Below, in pieces: positions 1 through 4,804 of a stretch of DNA of 5,201 nucleotides (position 1 is the stretch's first letter; the number at the start of each line of letters is the position of its first letter). Source of the stretch: Candidatus Sodaliphilus fimicaballi (lineage in GTDB: Bacteria > Bacteroidota > Bacteroidia > Bacteroidales > Muribaculaceae); contig JAGHTV010000056.1 in assembly GCA_018065165.1 (NCBI GenBank), positions 1 through 5,201 of the forward strand, given 5' to 3'. The notes beneath the pieces were generated by a model, which was not told where the DNA came from, made no database searches, and saw nothing but the letters and a program-made list of their open reading frames with translations. A program made the translations under genes and the position numbers.

Positions 1-284
1 CTCTCTGCTTTCAAGTTGACGCAATGCTCAACCGATACCTTAATAATCTAGAAAAGCGATTCGTCACGGAAGGCGGAATCAAGGAACGCATGCATGCCGC
101 CCGCACTGGCTATCGCAAGGAGCAAGACGAGAAAATGACGAGCCTCGTCAAGGAAAACTCCCAACTAAAGCAACAACTTGCAGCCCTGCAAGCTGCATAC
201 GATGACCTAAAGCAACGCGCACTCAAAGCCTACAACGAACAAAAGACAAGAATTGAGGAACTGGAAAATAAATTGGAGGACTAA
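1..284 (+). CDS. C-terminal part of a four-helix-bundle-suffix-like protein with a coiled-coil tail (5' partial)
   Basis: The reading frame is open to the left edge (first full codon at position 3), so the ATG at 24 is probably an internal methionine and the true start lies outside the window. Residues before and after it (LCFQVDAMLNRY, then LEKRFVTEGGIKERMHAAR) resemble, from memory, the suffix segment found in Bacteroidota four-helix-bundle proteins related to the S23 family, whose pattern is a hydrophobic helix, then LExxFxxEGGxxERM, then AR. Numbering from the internal Met, residues 33-86 are highly charged and predicted helical. Leucines at 41, 48, 55 and 62 keep exact heptad spacing, and I77, L80 and L84 follow, giving a leucine-zipper-like coiled coil. 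The biochemical role of this family is not established; helix-bundle or oligomer assembly is an inference. The stop is TAA at 282-284. Confidence that this is a real coding end is high; confidence in the family name is moderate. Confidence 0.62.
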   Translation, partial: LCFQVDAMLNRYLNNLEKRFVTEGGIKERMHAARTGYRKEQDEKMTSLVKENSQLKQQLAALQAAYDDLKQRALKAYNEQKTRIEELENKLED

Positions 285-322
285 ATTCCATCACAAGTAG
301 CATAATTAGCGTGGCAATTTTT

Positions 323-411
323 TGCATAAATATGTAGTTTTATGCATGTTTTAAGCAAATTATATGCATATTTTATTTTATTTATAACTTTTTTGTGAAT
401 TTATTTGCATA
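323..411. repeat. Four TGCAT motifs upstream of the trpB2 promoter
   Basis: TGCAT occurs at 323, 343, 365 and 406 in an otherwise A/T-only stretch. Two copies sit inside the palindrome ATGCAT (342-347 and 364-369). Start-to-start distances are 20, 22 and 41 nt, close to 2, 2 and 4 turns of B-DNA, which would put all copies on one face of the helix. The last copy overlaps the promoter's -33 element. This could be an operator array for an unknown regulator. The motif and spacing are seen directly; the function is inferred. Confidence 0.4.
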
Positions 412-435
412 TTATTTGAATTGTTTTTAATTTTG
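404..435 (+). promoter_or_regulatory. Bacteroidota-type promoter for trpB2
   Basis: TTTG at 404-407 is followed, after exactly 20 nt, by TAATTTTG at 428-435, a full match to the Bacteroides -7 consensus TAnnTTTG. Transcription would begin around 440, giving a leader of about 35 nt before the ATG at 477. That leader is too short for a classical Trp-codon attenuator, and no Shine-Dalgarno sequence is present, as is usual in this phylum. Confidence 0.7.
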
Positions 436-476
436 CGTCAGAAAACAAAATTAATAACATCAAAATTCTTACAACT

Positions 477-1856
477 ATGAAACAAGAAGTACCTTACAAG
501 ATATATCTCAACGAGAATGAGATCCCAACACAGTGGTATAATGTGCGTGCCGACATGAAGAACAAACCGGCTCCACTATTGAACCCCGGCACAGGCAAGC
601 CTCTCACCCTCGAGGATCTAAACCCCATCTTCTGTGAGGAACTCAACAAGCAAGAGCTTGACAACGATACTAGATTCTTCGACATTCCCGAGGAAATCCA
701 GAATTTCTACAAGATGTATCGCCCCGCTCCTCTGGTACGCGCTTACTTCCTTGAAAAAGCCCTGGGCACTCCCGCTAAGATTTACTATAAGTTTGAGGGC
801 AACAACACCTCAGGCAGCCACAAACTCAACTCTGCCATCGCACAGGCTTACTACGCTAAGAAGGAAGGCCTCAAGGGTGTTACCACCGAGACCGGTGCTG
901 GCCAGTGGGGTACAGCATTGAGTATGGCTTGCGCTTACTTTGACCTGGACTGCAAGGTTTACATGGTGAAGTGCTCTTATGAGCAGAAGCCCTTCCGCCG
1001 CGAGGTGATGCGCACTTACGGTGCCAACGTTACTCCCTCGCCCAGCCTTACAACCAACGTGGGCCGCAAGATTCTCTCTGAGCACCCCGACACTACCGGT
1101 TCGCTGGGTTGCGCAATCTCAGAGGCTGTTGAGGTAGCAGTTACTAACCCTGGATATCGTTACGTTCTGGGTTCGGTACTCAACCAGGTGCTTCTGCACC
1201 AGTCAATTATCGGTCTTGAAACTAAGGCTGCACTCGACAAGTATGGCATCAAGGCCGACATGATTATCGGTTGCGCCGGTGGTGGTTCTAACCTGGGTGG
1301 TCTCATCGCTCCCTTTATGGGTGAGAAACTGCGTGGCGAGGCCGACTACCAGATCATCGCTGTTGAGCCCGCATCATGCCCCAGCTTCACTCGCGGTAAG
1401 TATGCTTACGACTTCTGTGATACTGGTATGATTTGCCCCCTTGCTAAGATGTACACCCTGGGCAGCCAGTTCATCCCCTCGGCTAACCACGCTGGCGGTC
1501 TCCGTTTCCACGGTATGAGTCCCGTAATGTCGCAACTGTATGCCGATGGTATGTTTGAGGCACGCGCGGTTGAGCAGACTGCAGTGTTTGAGGCTGCAAC
1601 ACAGTTTGCACGCGTTGAGGGTATCCTTCCCGCTCCCGAGAGCAGCCACGCTATACGCGTAGCCATCGACGAGGCTCTCAAGTGCAAGGAGACAGGCGAA
1701 GAGAAGACTATCGTCTTCGGTCTCACTGGTACAGGTTACTTCGACCTCTACGCTTACGAGCAGTTCAACTCTAAGACAATGACCGATGTAATCCCCAGCG
1801 ACGAGCTCATCAAGGAATACCTCGACAAGCTCCCCAAGGTTCCCGGACAGGAATAA
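477..1856 (+). CDS. trpB: TrpB2-type tryptophan synthase beta-like PLP enzyme
   Basis: Cytoplasmic PLP-dependent enzyme of fold type II, expected to condense indole with serine (or O-phosphoserine, reported for some TrpB2 enzymes) to give tryptophan. Its 459 residues and long N-terminal extension (about 1-80, before RPAPLVRA at 82-89) fit the TrpB2 / 'TrpB-like' group rather than TrpB1, which is about 400 residues. Visible motifs are GSHKLNSA with the PLP Schiff-base lysine K116, TETGAGQWG (137-145) with the presumed catalytic glutamate E138, the phosphate-binding loop GGGSN (268-272), VEPAS (296-300), and EGILPAPESSHA (381-392). No trpA or other trp gene adjoins it. It has its own promoter and a strong terminator, so it is monocistronic. 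TrpB2 proteins generally lack the TrpA-coupling surface and are thought to act alone, for example salvaging indole; that role here is inference. The start at 477 gives the usual length, with no in-frame alternative upstream that fits the promoter. Confidence 0.93.
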   Translation: MKQEVPYKIYLNENEIPTQWYNVRADMKNKPAPLLNPGTGKPLTLEDLNPIFCEELNKQELDNDTRFFDIPEEIQNFYKMYRPAPLVRAYFLEKALGTPAKIYYKFEGNNTSGSHKLNSAIAQAYYAKKEGLKGVTTETGAGQWGTALSMACAYFDLDCKVYMVKCSYEQKPFRREVMRTYGANVTPSPSLTTNVGRKILSEHPDTTGSLGCAISEAVEVAVTNPGYRYVLGSVLNQVLLHQSIIGLETKAALDKYGIKADMIIGCAGGGSNLGGLIAPFMGEKLRGEADYQIIAVEPASCPSFTRGKYAYDFCDTGMICPLAKMYTLGSQFIPSANHAGGLRFHGMSPVMSQLYADGMFEARAVEQTAVFEAATQFARVEGILPAPESSHAIRVAIDEALKCKETGEEKTIVFGLTGTGYFDLYAYEQFNSKTMTDVIPSDELIKEYLDKLPKVPGQE

Positions 1857-1877
1857 TTCACACGCATAATACACGCC

Positions 1878-1918
1878 AAAGTCGCTCAACACCAGCAAGT
1901 AGTTGAGCGACTTTTTTT
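1878..1918 (+). terminator. Rho-independent terminator of trpB2
   Basis: A perfect 13-bp inverted repeat (AAAGTCGCTCAAC at 1878-1890 and its reverse complement at 1902-1914) encloses an 11-nt loop. The 3' arm runs into seven consecutive T (1912-1918). It lies 21 nt after the trpB stop. The A-run on the 5' side would also allow some termination from the other strand. Confidence 0.9.
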
Positions 1919-1990
1919 GGAGTATAGGCGGACACCATCGCCACCGCAAAAGGATATTGGCGAAAAAACTCGGCAAACCATTTGTCATGT

Positions 1991-2021
1991 TTTTCCATTT
2001 CAATTATTTTTCTTACTTTTG
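1991..2021 (+). promoter_or_regulatory. Promoter of the lipoprotein gene
   Basis: TACTTTTG at 2014-2021 matches the TAnnTTTG -7 consensus fully. At the expected 20-nt distance the -33 position is TTT (1991-1993) rather than TTG, so the upstream element is weak. Predicted start of transcription is near 2027, leaving a leader of about 37 nt before the ATG at 2064. This gap (1857-2063) otherwise holds only the trpB terminator. Confidence 0.62.
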
Positions 2022-2063
2022 TGCCCAGACACACAAAATATTAACTTATAATACATACAAATT

Positions 2064-2603
2064 ATGATGAAGTTCAAACGCTTATCGCTTTTATTCCTTG
2101 TAGTTATTACTGCTATTTCGTTGAACTCTTGTTCTAACGACGAACCAGATGCTAAACATTACATTGAGTATGAGTATGGAGTAGAAGTACTGGAGGGATA
2201 CTCTCTTATCTACGACGTCACTTGCACTTACACTAACATTTTCACTAACGAACTTGAAACAAAAACTGTGGGTAATCTGGGTGAGAGCTCGTTCAGTGGC
2301 CATGGCGAAGGCACACCCAAGGCCAAGGAAGTCGTGTTCAAGGTCGAAGGTAAACTCAAACCAAATGCCAAAGAACTCGTTGAAGAAGCTATCGCAAAGC
2401 ATAAAAAATTTAATATAGGCTACAAGTGCCGCGGCAAGGCATATGTTTACTCTGACCCCGAATGCACTAATTTTGTAAAGGAGCTTTTCTCTTTTCGTAA
2501 AAGTAGTGAGGTGACGACAGAATATGATGCCGAATATCTGAAGTACTACTTAGACAATTATCCCACAATCGAAATCTACGAGATTCATCACCCCGTTGAA
2601 TAA
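2064..2603 (+). CDS. Putative surface-exposed lipoprotein of unknown function
   Basis: A 179-residue protein with a type II signal peptide: basic start (MMKFKR), hydrophobic core (about 8-20) and lipobox LNSC with lipidated C23. The mature N-terminus continues SNDEPD, placing acidic residues at +3 and +4 after the cysteine. This resembles the lipoprotein export signal that sends Bacteroidota lipoproteins to the outer face of the outer membrane, so surface exposure is inferred. The mature part (about 156 residues) is rich in charged and aromatic residues, with probable beta strands (32-60, 88-97, 118-130, 166-175) and a short helix (101-115). It contains three further cysteines, C54, C122 and C134. 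I do not recognise a domain. Base composition is uneven: hand counts give about 35-37% GC near both ends (2101-2160, 2461-2520) against 58% in 2281-2340. ATG codons at 2064 and 2067 are both usable. It stands alone between a terminator upstream and hairpins downstream. Confidence 0.85.
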   Translation: MMKFKRLSLLFLVVITAISLNSCSNDEPDAKHYIEYEYGVEVLEGYSLIYDVTCTYTNIFTNELETKTVGNLGESSFSGHGEGTPKAKEVVFKVEGKLKPNAKELVEEAIAKHKKFNIGYKCRGKAYVYSDPECTNFVKELFSFRKSSEVTTEYDAEYLKYYLDNYPTIEIYEIHHPVE

Positions 2604-2605
2604 AG

Positions 2606-2644
2606 AAAATGTCCTCAGAGGGACAGTCCCCGTGAGGACATTTT
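2606..2644 (+). terminator. Terminator-like hairpin 1 after the lipoprotein gene
   Basis: Twelve-base arms AAAATGTCCTCA (2606-2617) and TGAGGACATTTT (2633-2644) are perfectly complementary and start 2 nt after the stop. The 15-nt loop holds a second small inverted repeat, GGGAC A GTCCC (2620-2630). The A/T ends make the hairpin effective as a terminator in either direction. Confidence 0.82.
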
Positions 2645-2651
2645 GCCTAAT

Positions 2652-2692
2652 AAAACGAGGACCTGCGGTACACTATGCAGGTCCTCTGTTTT
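2652..2692 (+). terminator. Terminator-like hairpin 2, in tandem with hairpin 1
   Basis: GAGGACCTGC (2657-2666) pairs perfectly with GCAGGTCCTC (2677-2686) around a 10-nt loop. The stem continues as AAAAC / GTTTT across one bulged T (2687), and the T-run 2689-2692 ends it. It follows hairpin 1 by only 7 nt and shares its GAGGAC/GTCCTC core, so arms of the two hairpins could also pair with each other. Confidence 0.78.
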
Positions 2693-2701
2693 GTTAACTT
2701 G

Positions 2702-2709
2702 TAAATTTG
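2702..2709 (+). promoter_or_regulatory. Isolated perfect -7 box
   Basis: TAAATTTG matches TAnnTTTG completely, but no TTG lies about 20 nt upstream; that region is the 3' arm of hairpin 2. If active, transcription would begin near 2715 and run straight into the hairpin and T-run at 2727-2759. It may be a chance match in AT-rich DNA. Confidence 0.25.
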
Positions 2710-2726
2710 CTTGACCGCTTTACCAA

Positions 2727-2759
2727 GCATGGTGCTACGGCACGAAATGCGTTTTTTTT
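2727..2759 (+). terminator. Third hairpin with UACG tetraloop and T8 tract
   Basis: GTGC (2732-2735), loop TACG (2736-2739) and GCAC (2740-2743) form a stem closed by C-G around a UNCG-type tetraloop. GCAT (2727-2730) and ATGC (2747-2750) can extend it across a small internal loop. Eight T follow (2752-2759). This looks like a short intrinsic terminator, the third in a row between the lipoprotein gene and tsaE. Confidence 0.5.
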
Positions 2760-2768
2760 CTGTATTTG

Positions 2769-2799
2769 TTGAATTAGTGGACGAAATTGTGTATTTTCG
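2769..2799 (+). promoter_or_regulatory. Promoter of tsaE and possibly the downstream cluster
   Basis: TTG at 2769-2771 is followed after exactly 20 nt by TATTTTCG (2792-2799), one mismatch from the TAnnTTTG consensus. The start of transcription would be near 2805, about 28 nt before the tsaE ATG. It sits directly after the third hairpin, so tsaE is insulated from upstream transcription. Confidence 0.58.
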
Positions 2800-2832
2800 C
2801 AGAAAAATTCAAAACACCTATAACATAAAAAC

Positions 2833-3270
2833 ATGAACAAGATTGAAATCAATATTCCCTCGACCGAGGCTCTGCAGGAGGCTGCACACGAGTTTATGGC
2901 CGCAATGGGTGACTATACAGTATTTGCATTCTACGGCCAGATGGGTGCGGGCAAGACAACATTCATCAACGCACTGTGCCGCGAGCTGGGCGTAGTTGAA
3001 GATGTAACAAACTCACCCTCGTTTGCCATCATCAACGAGTATCGCAGCGACACTACTGCTGAGTTAATCTACCACTTTGACTGCTACCGACTTGAGAACG
3101 AGGAGGAAGCTATCGAGATAGGTACCGAGGACTACTTTGACTGCGGTGCAGTGTGCCTCATCGAGTGGCCCGAACGCATCGAAGGCTTGTTGCCCGACGA
3201 CACCGTTACCGTTGAGATTACCGTCAACGATGACGATACCCGCAAGATGACAATCACCCTGCCTGAATAA
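2833..3270 (+). CDS. tsaE: tRNA t6A biosynthesis ATPase TsaE
   Basis: Cytoplasmic P-loop ATPase of the YjeE family. With TsaB and TsaD it transfers the threonylcarbamoyl group from TsaC/Sua5 product to A37 of ANN-decoding tRNAs. Its 145 residues are normal for the family. Motifs in order are Walker A GQMGAGKT (35-42, with K41 and T42), the switch-like segment [11 protein letters not shown] (60-70, with S where SPTF has T, a mild change), HFDCYRL (81-87) with conserved D83 and Y85, and LIEWPERI (109-116) with W112. The last 20 residues form the usual acidic beta ending. It has its own promoter, and birA follows after 84 nt on the same strand. No other t6A gene is in the window. The start at 2833 follows an A-rich leader and gives the expected short helix before the P-loop. 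Confidence 0.95.
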   Translation: MNKIEINIPSTEALQEAAHEFMAAMGDYTVFAFYGQMGAGKTTFINALCRELGVVEDVTNSPSFAIINEYRSDTTAELIYHFDCYRLENEEEAIEIGTEDYFDCGAVCLIEWPERIEGLLPDDTVTVEITVNDDDTRKMTITLPE

Positions 3271-3273
3271 ATA

Positions 3274-3329
3274 AAGGGTTAAGAGGTTAACAGTTTAAAA
3301 GTTTAATTTCGAATTATCGAGTTATCGAA
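3274..3329. repeat. Degenerate 8-nt tandem tract in the tsaE-birA gap
   Basis: From 3274 the sequence reads as seven consecutive octamers: aagggtta, agaggtta, acagttta, aaagttta, atttcgaa, ttatcgag, ttatcgaa. The first four share a purine-rich start and end in TTA; the last two are near-identical TTATCGAR units, and the fifth shares only the CGAA end with them. A TAATTTCG box (3304-3311), two letters from which tsaE's TATTTTCG differs, falls inside and could be a weak birA promoter, but no TTG sits at the proper distance (only TTA at 3279-3281, 22 nt away). AATTTCGA (3305-3312) and TCGAAAATT (3325-3333) could also pair imperfectly. Confidence 0.5.
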
Positions 3330-3354
3330 AATTCCCCCTCACCCACGTACAACA

Positions 3355-4098
3355 ATGCCTAGATATATCCTGTTGCACGATGTCGCTTCGACTAACACCT
3401 ATCTGAAGCAGAATGCTGGTAGTTTGCCTACCGGCACCGTGGTCTATACCCACAACCAGACGGCAGGCCGCGGCCAGAAAGGCAACTCGTGGGAGGCCGA
3501 GCCGGGCAAGAACATCACCATGTCGATGCTCATCAAGCATCCCGCCGTCAAGGCCATAGAGCAGTTTTACATCAGCGAGGCCGTTGCAGTGGCCATAGCC
3601 ACCGTGCTCAGTCGCTATACCCCTGGCTTTAAGGTAAAGTGGCCCAACGATATATACCACAACGACCACAAGGCATGTGGCATTCTCATTGAGCACACAC
3701 TGGCAGGCGGAGGCATTGCCGACAGTGTGCTGGGTGCAGGCATTAACATCAACCAAACCGTGTTTGTGAGCGATGCCCCCAACCCCATTTCACTGGCTCA
3801 ACTCACTGGCGAGCAGTATGATGTAGAGGCTGTGATGCACGAGGTGTGTGACGAGATTGAGCAACTCACGCAGTTCACCCCCGAGTCATGTCAAGCCCTG
3901 CACGAGCAGTTCTTGAGCATGCTCTATCGCAACGATGGCAAGGAACACACTTTTGAGTTGCCCGACGGCACACAGTTTCCTGCCACCATACACAATGTAC
4001 TCACCGACGGCACATTGCAGCTGCGCACCCCTGACGGAACCATCACAGGGTACGCCTTCAAGGAAGTGAAGCATGTGATAGGCAATGTAACTCTTTAA
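3355..4098 (+). CDS. birA: Biotin--[acetyl-CoA-carboxylase] ligase, single-function type
   Basis: Cytoplasmic biotin-protein ligase: it makes biotinyl-5'-AMP and attaches biotin to the lysine of biotin carboxyl carrier domains. Its 247 residues begin directly with the catalytic domain (STNTYL at 12-17), so there is no N-terminal winged-helix repressor domain as in E. coli BirA; it is expected to be an enzyme only. Catalytic motifs are QTAGRGQKGNSW (35-46) for biotinyl-AMP binding, KWPNDI (95-100), K106 in the following KACGILIEH (106-114), and GAGININ (127-133). The C-terminal stretch 190-247 (FELPDGTQFPATI, then DGTLQLRTPDGTITGY) has the small beta-barrel domain of this family. The ATG at 3355 is the first after the octamer tract and gives the standard N-terminus. 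Stop to next gene is 90 nt, with a hairpin repeat 22 nt after the stop. Confidence 0.94.
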   Translation: MPRYILLHDVASTNTYLKQNAGSLPTGTVVYTHNQTAGRGQKGNSWEAEPGKNITMSMLIKHPAVKAIEQFYISEAVAVAIATVLSRYTPGFKVKWPNDIYHNDHKACGILIEHTLAGGGIADSVLGAGININQTVFVSDAPNPISLAQLTGEQYDVEAVMHEVCDEIEQLTQFTPESCQALHEQFLSMLYRNDGKEHTFELPDGTQFPATIHNVLTDGTLQLRTPDGTITGYAFKEVKHVIGNVTL

Positions 4099-4120
4099 CA
4101 AAATACGAAATCACAAAACA

Positions 4121-4155
4121 TAGATAAAAGGGACGGTTCTTTTTATCTAGTTTTT
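4121..4155 (+). repeat. Intergenic hairpin repeat, copy 1 (after birA)
   Basis: Arms TAGATAAAA (4121-4129) and TTTTATCTA (4141-4149) are perfectly complementary around GGGACGGTTCT. The right arm is followed by G and five T. A copy with one mismatch over 34 nt lies at 4734-4767. The stem is AT-rich, so it is a weak intrinsic terminator at best; it may be a small dispersed palindromic element. Confidence 0.7.
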
Positions 4156-4188
4156 ATAAAAACGGAATTTACTACACATTTATAAATT

Positions 4189-4731
4189 ATGAACATAGCA
4201 GTATATTGCAGCTCACGCCAAGGCCTTAGCAGCGACATCGAGGCTACCGCCCTCGCACTTGGCAAGTGGATAGGCGAGAACGGACACACTCTGGTTTACG
4301 GCGGTGTTAACGCCGGTCTCATGCACACCGTGGCTCAGGCTTCGCACGATGCCGGTGCACAGGTTGTGGGTGTCGTACCCGAGTACTTCATGCACCGCCT
4401 CGACGAGGTTGTTGACGAGGTAATCGAGACTCGCGACCTCAACGACCGCAAGGACGAGATGTATCGCCGCAGCGACGCCTTTGTGGTACTGCCCGGCGGC
4501 ATTGGCACCATCGACGAGTGGATAGCCACACTGTCGCAGATTACTGTCGACGGCAGTCCCCGACGCATCGTGGTGATGAACCTTGACGGAATGTACGACC
4601 ACATGGTTGAGCAACTTAACGTTACCGAGGAGTCTCCCTATGCTCGCGTCAAGGGCATGGTCGACATCTCGATCATAGCATCTACTATCAACGAGATGAT
4701 TGAGGCACTTGAGACAATTGAGCAGCTATAA
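4189..4731 (+). CDS. LOG-family nucleoside 5'-monophosphate phosphoribohydrolase (TIGR00730 type)
   Basis: Cytoplasmic Rossmann-fold enzyme of the LOG / lysine-decarboxylase-like family. Members remove the ribose-5-phosphate from nucleoside monophosphates; plant and some bacterial members act on cytokinin ribotides, and bacterial relatives such as PpnN act on purine nucleotides. Automatic annotations as lysine decarboxylase are considered wrong. Its 180 residues are typical of the short type I form. Key motifs are VYCSSR (5-10), YGGVNAGLM (37-45) for phosphate binding, DLNDRKDEM (83-91) with R87, and LPGGIGTIDE (101-110), which is the PGGxGTxxE signature with E110. Substrate cannot be told from sequence. 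The gene lies between two copies of a 34-nt hairpin repeat, 90 nt after birA and 73 nt before the adenosyltransferase. No Bacteroidota promoter is evident before it, so it may depend on upstream read-through. Confidence 0.93.
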   Translation: MNIAVYCSSRQGLSSDIEATALALGKWIGENGHTLVYGGVNAGLMHTVAQASHDAGAQVVGVVPEYFMHRLDEVVDEVIETRDLNDRKDEMYRRSDAFVVLPGGIGTIDEWIATLSQITVDGSPRRIVVMNLDGMYDHMVEQLNVTEESPYARVKGMVDISIIASTINEMIEALETIEQL

Positions 4732-4733
4732 AG

Positions 4734-4767
4734 TAGATAATAGGGACGGTTCTTTTTATCTAGTTTT
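4734..4767 (+). repeat. Intergenic hairpin repeat, copy 2 (after the LOG gene)
   Basis: Identical to 4121-4154 except for one base (T instead of A at 4741), beginning 2 nt after the LOG stop codon. That change puts one mismatch in the stem TAGATAATA / TTTTATCTA. It is followed by C rather than further T, so a terminator role would be weaker than for copy 1. Confidence 0.7.
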
Positions 4768-4804
4768 CGGTTGTATTCCCTTATAAAACCACATATATTG
4801 TATA

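Noticed and set aside
285..322. Terminator for the first gene
   Set aside because: A T-run exists at 318-323, but I could not find a convincing inverted repeat before it.
436..476. Trp-codon attenuator or T-box leader before trpB2
   Set aside because: The predicted leader is only about 35 nt, with no tandem TGG codons, no T-box motif and no terminator hairpin.
634..921. A 95-codon + strand frame inside trpB
   Set aside because: It is out of frame with the TrpB catalytic motifs, low-complexity in Ser/Thr/Arg, and has no independent support.
1374..2003. A 209-codon open frame on the - strand
   Set aside because: It mostly lies antisense to the well-supported trpB gene, crosses its terminator, and shows no recognisable domain; it is a codon-bias shadow.
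4213..4614. A 133-codon open frame on the - strand inside the LOG gene, and a similar one at 3322-3756 inside birA
   Set aside because: Both are fully or largely antisense to genes with clear catalytic motifs and have no promoter or family resemblance.
4771..4801. TTG (4771-4773), 20 nt, then TATATTGT (4794-4801) as a promoter for the adenosyltransferase gene
   Set aside because: The spacing is right, but the downstream box does not match TAnnTTTG well and the transcript would start at about the ATG (4805), requiring leaderless translation. Too weak to call.
4732..4804. Cobalamin riboswitch before the adenosyltransferase gene
   Set aside because: The gap is 73 nt, far smaller than a cobalamin riboswitch, lacks a B12-box-like sequence, and is largely filled by the 34-nt repeat.
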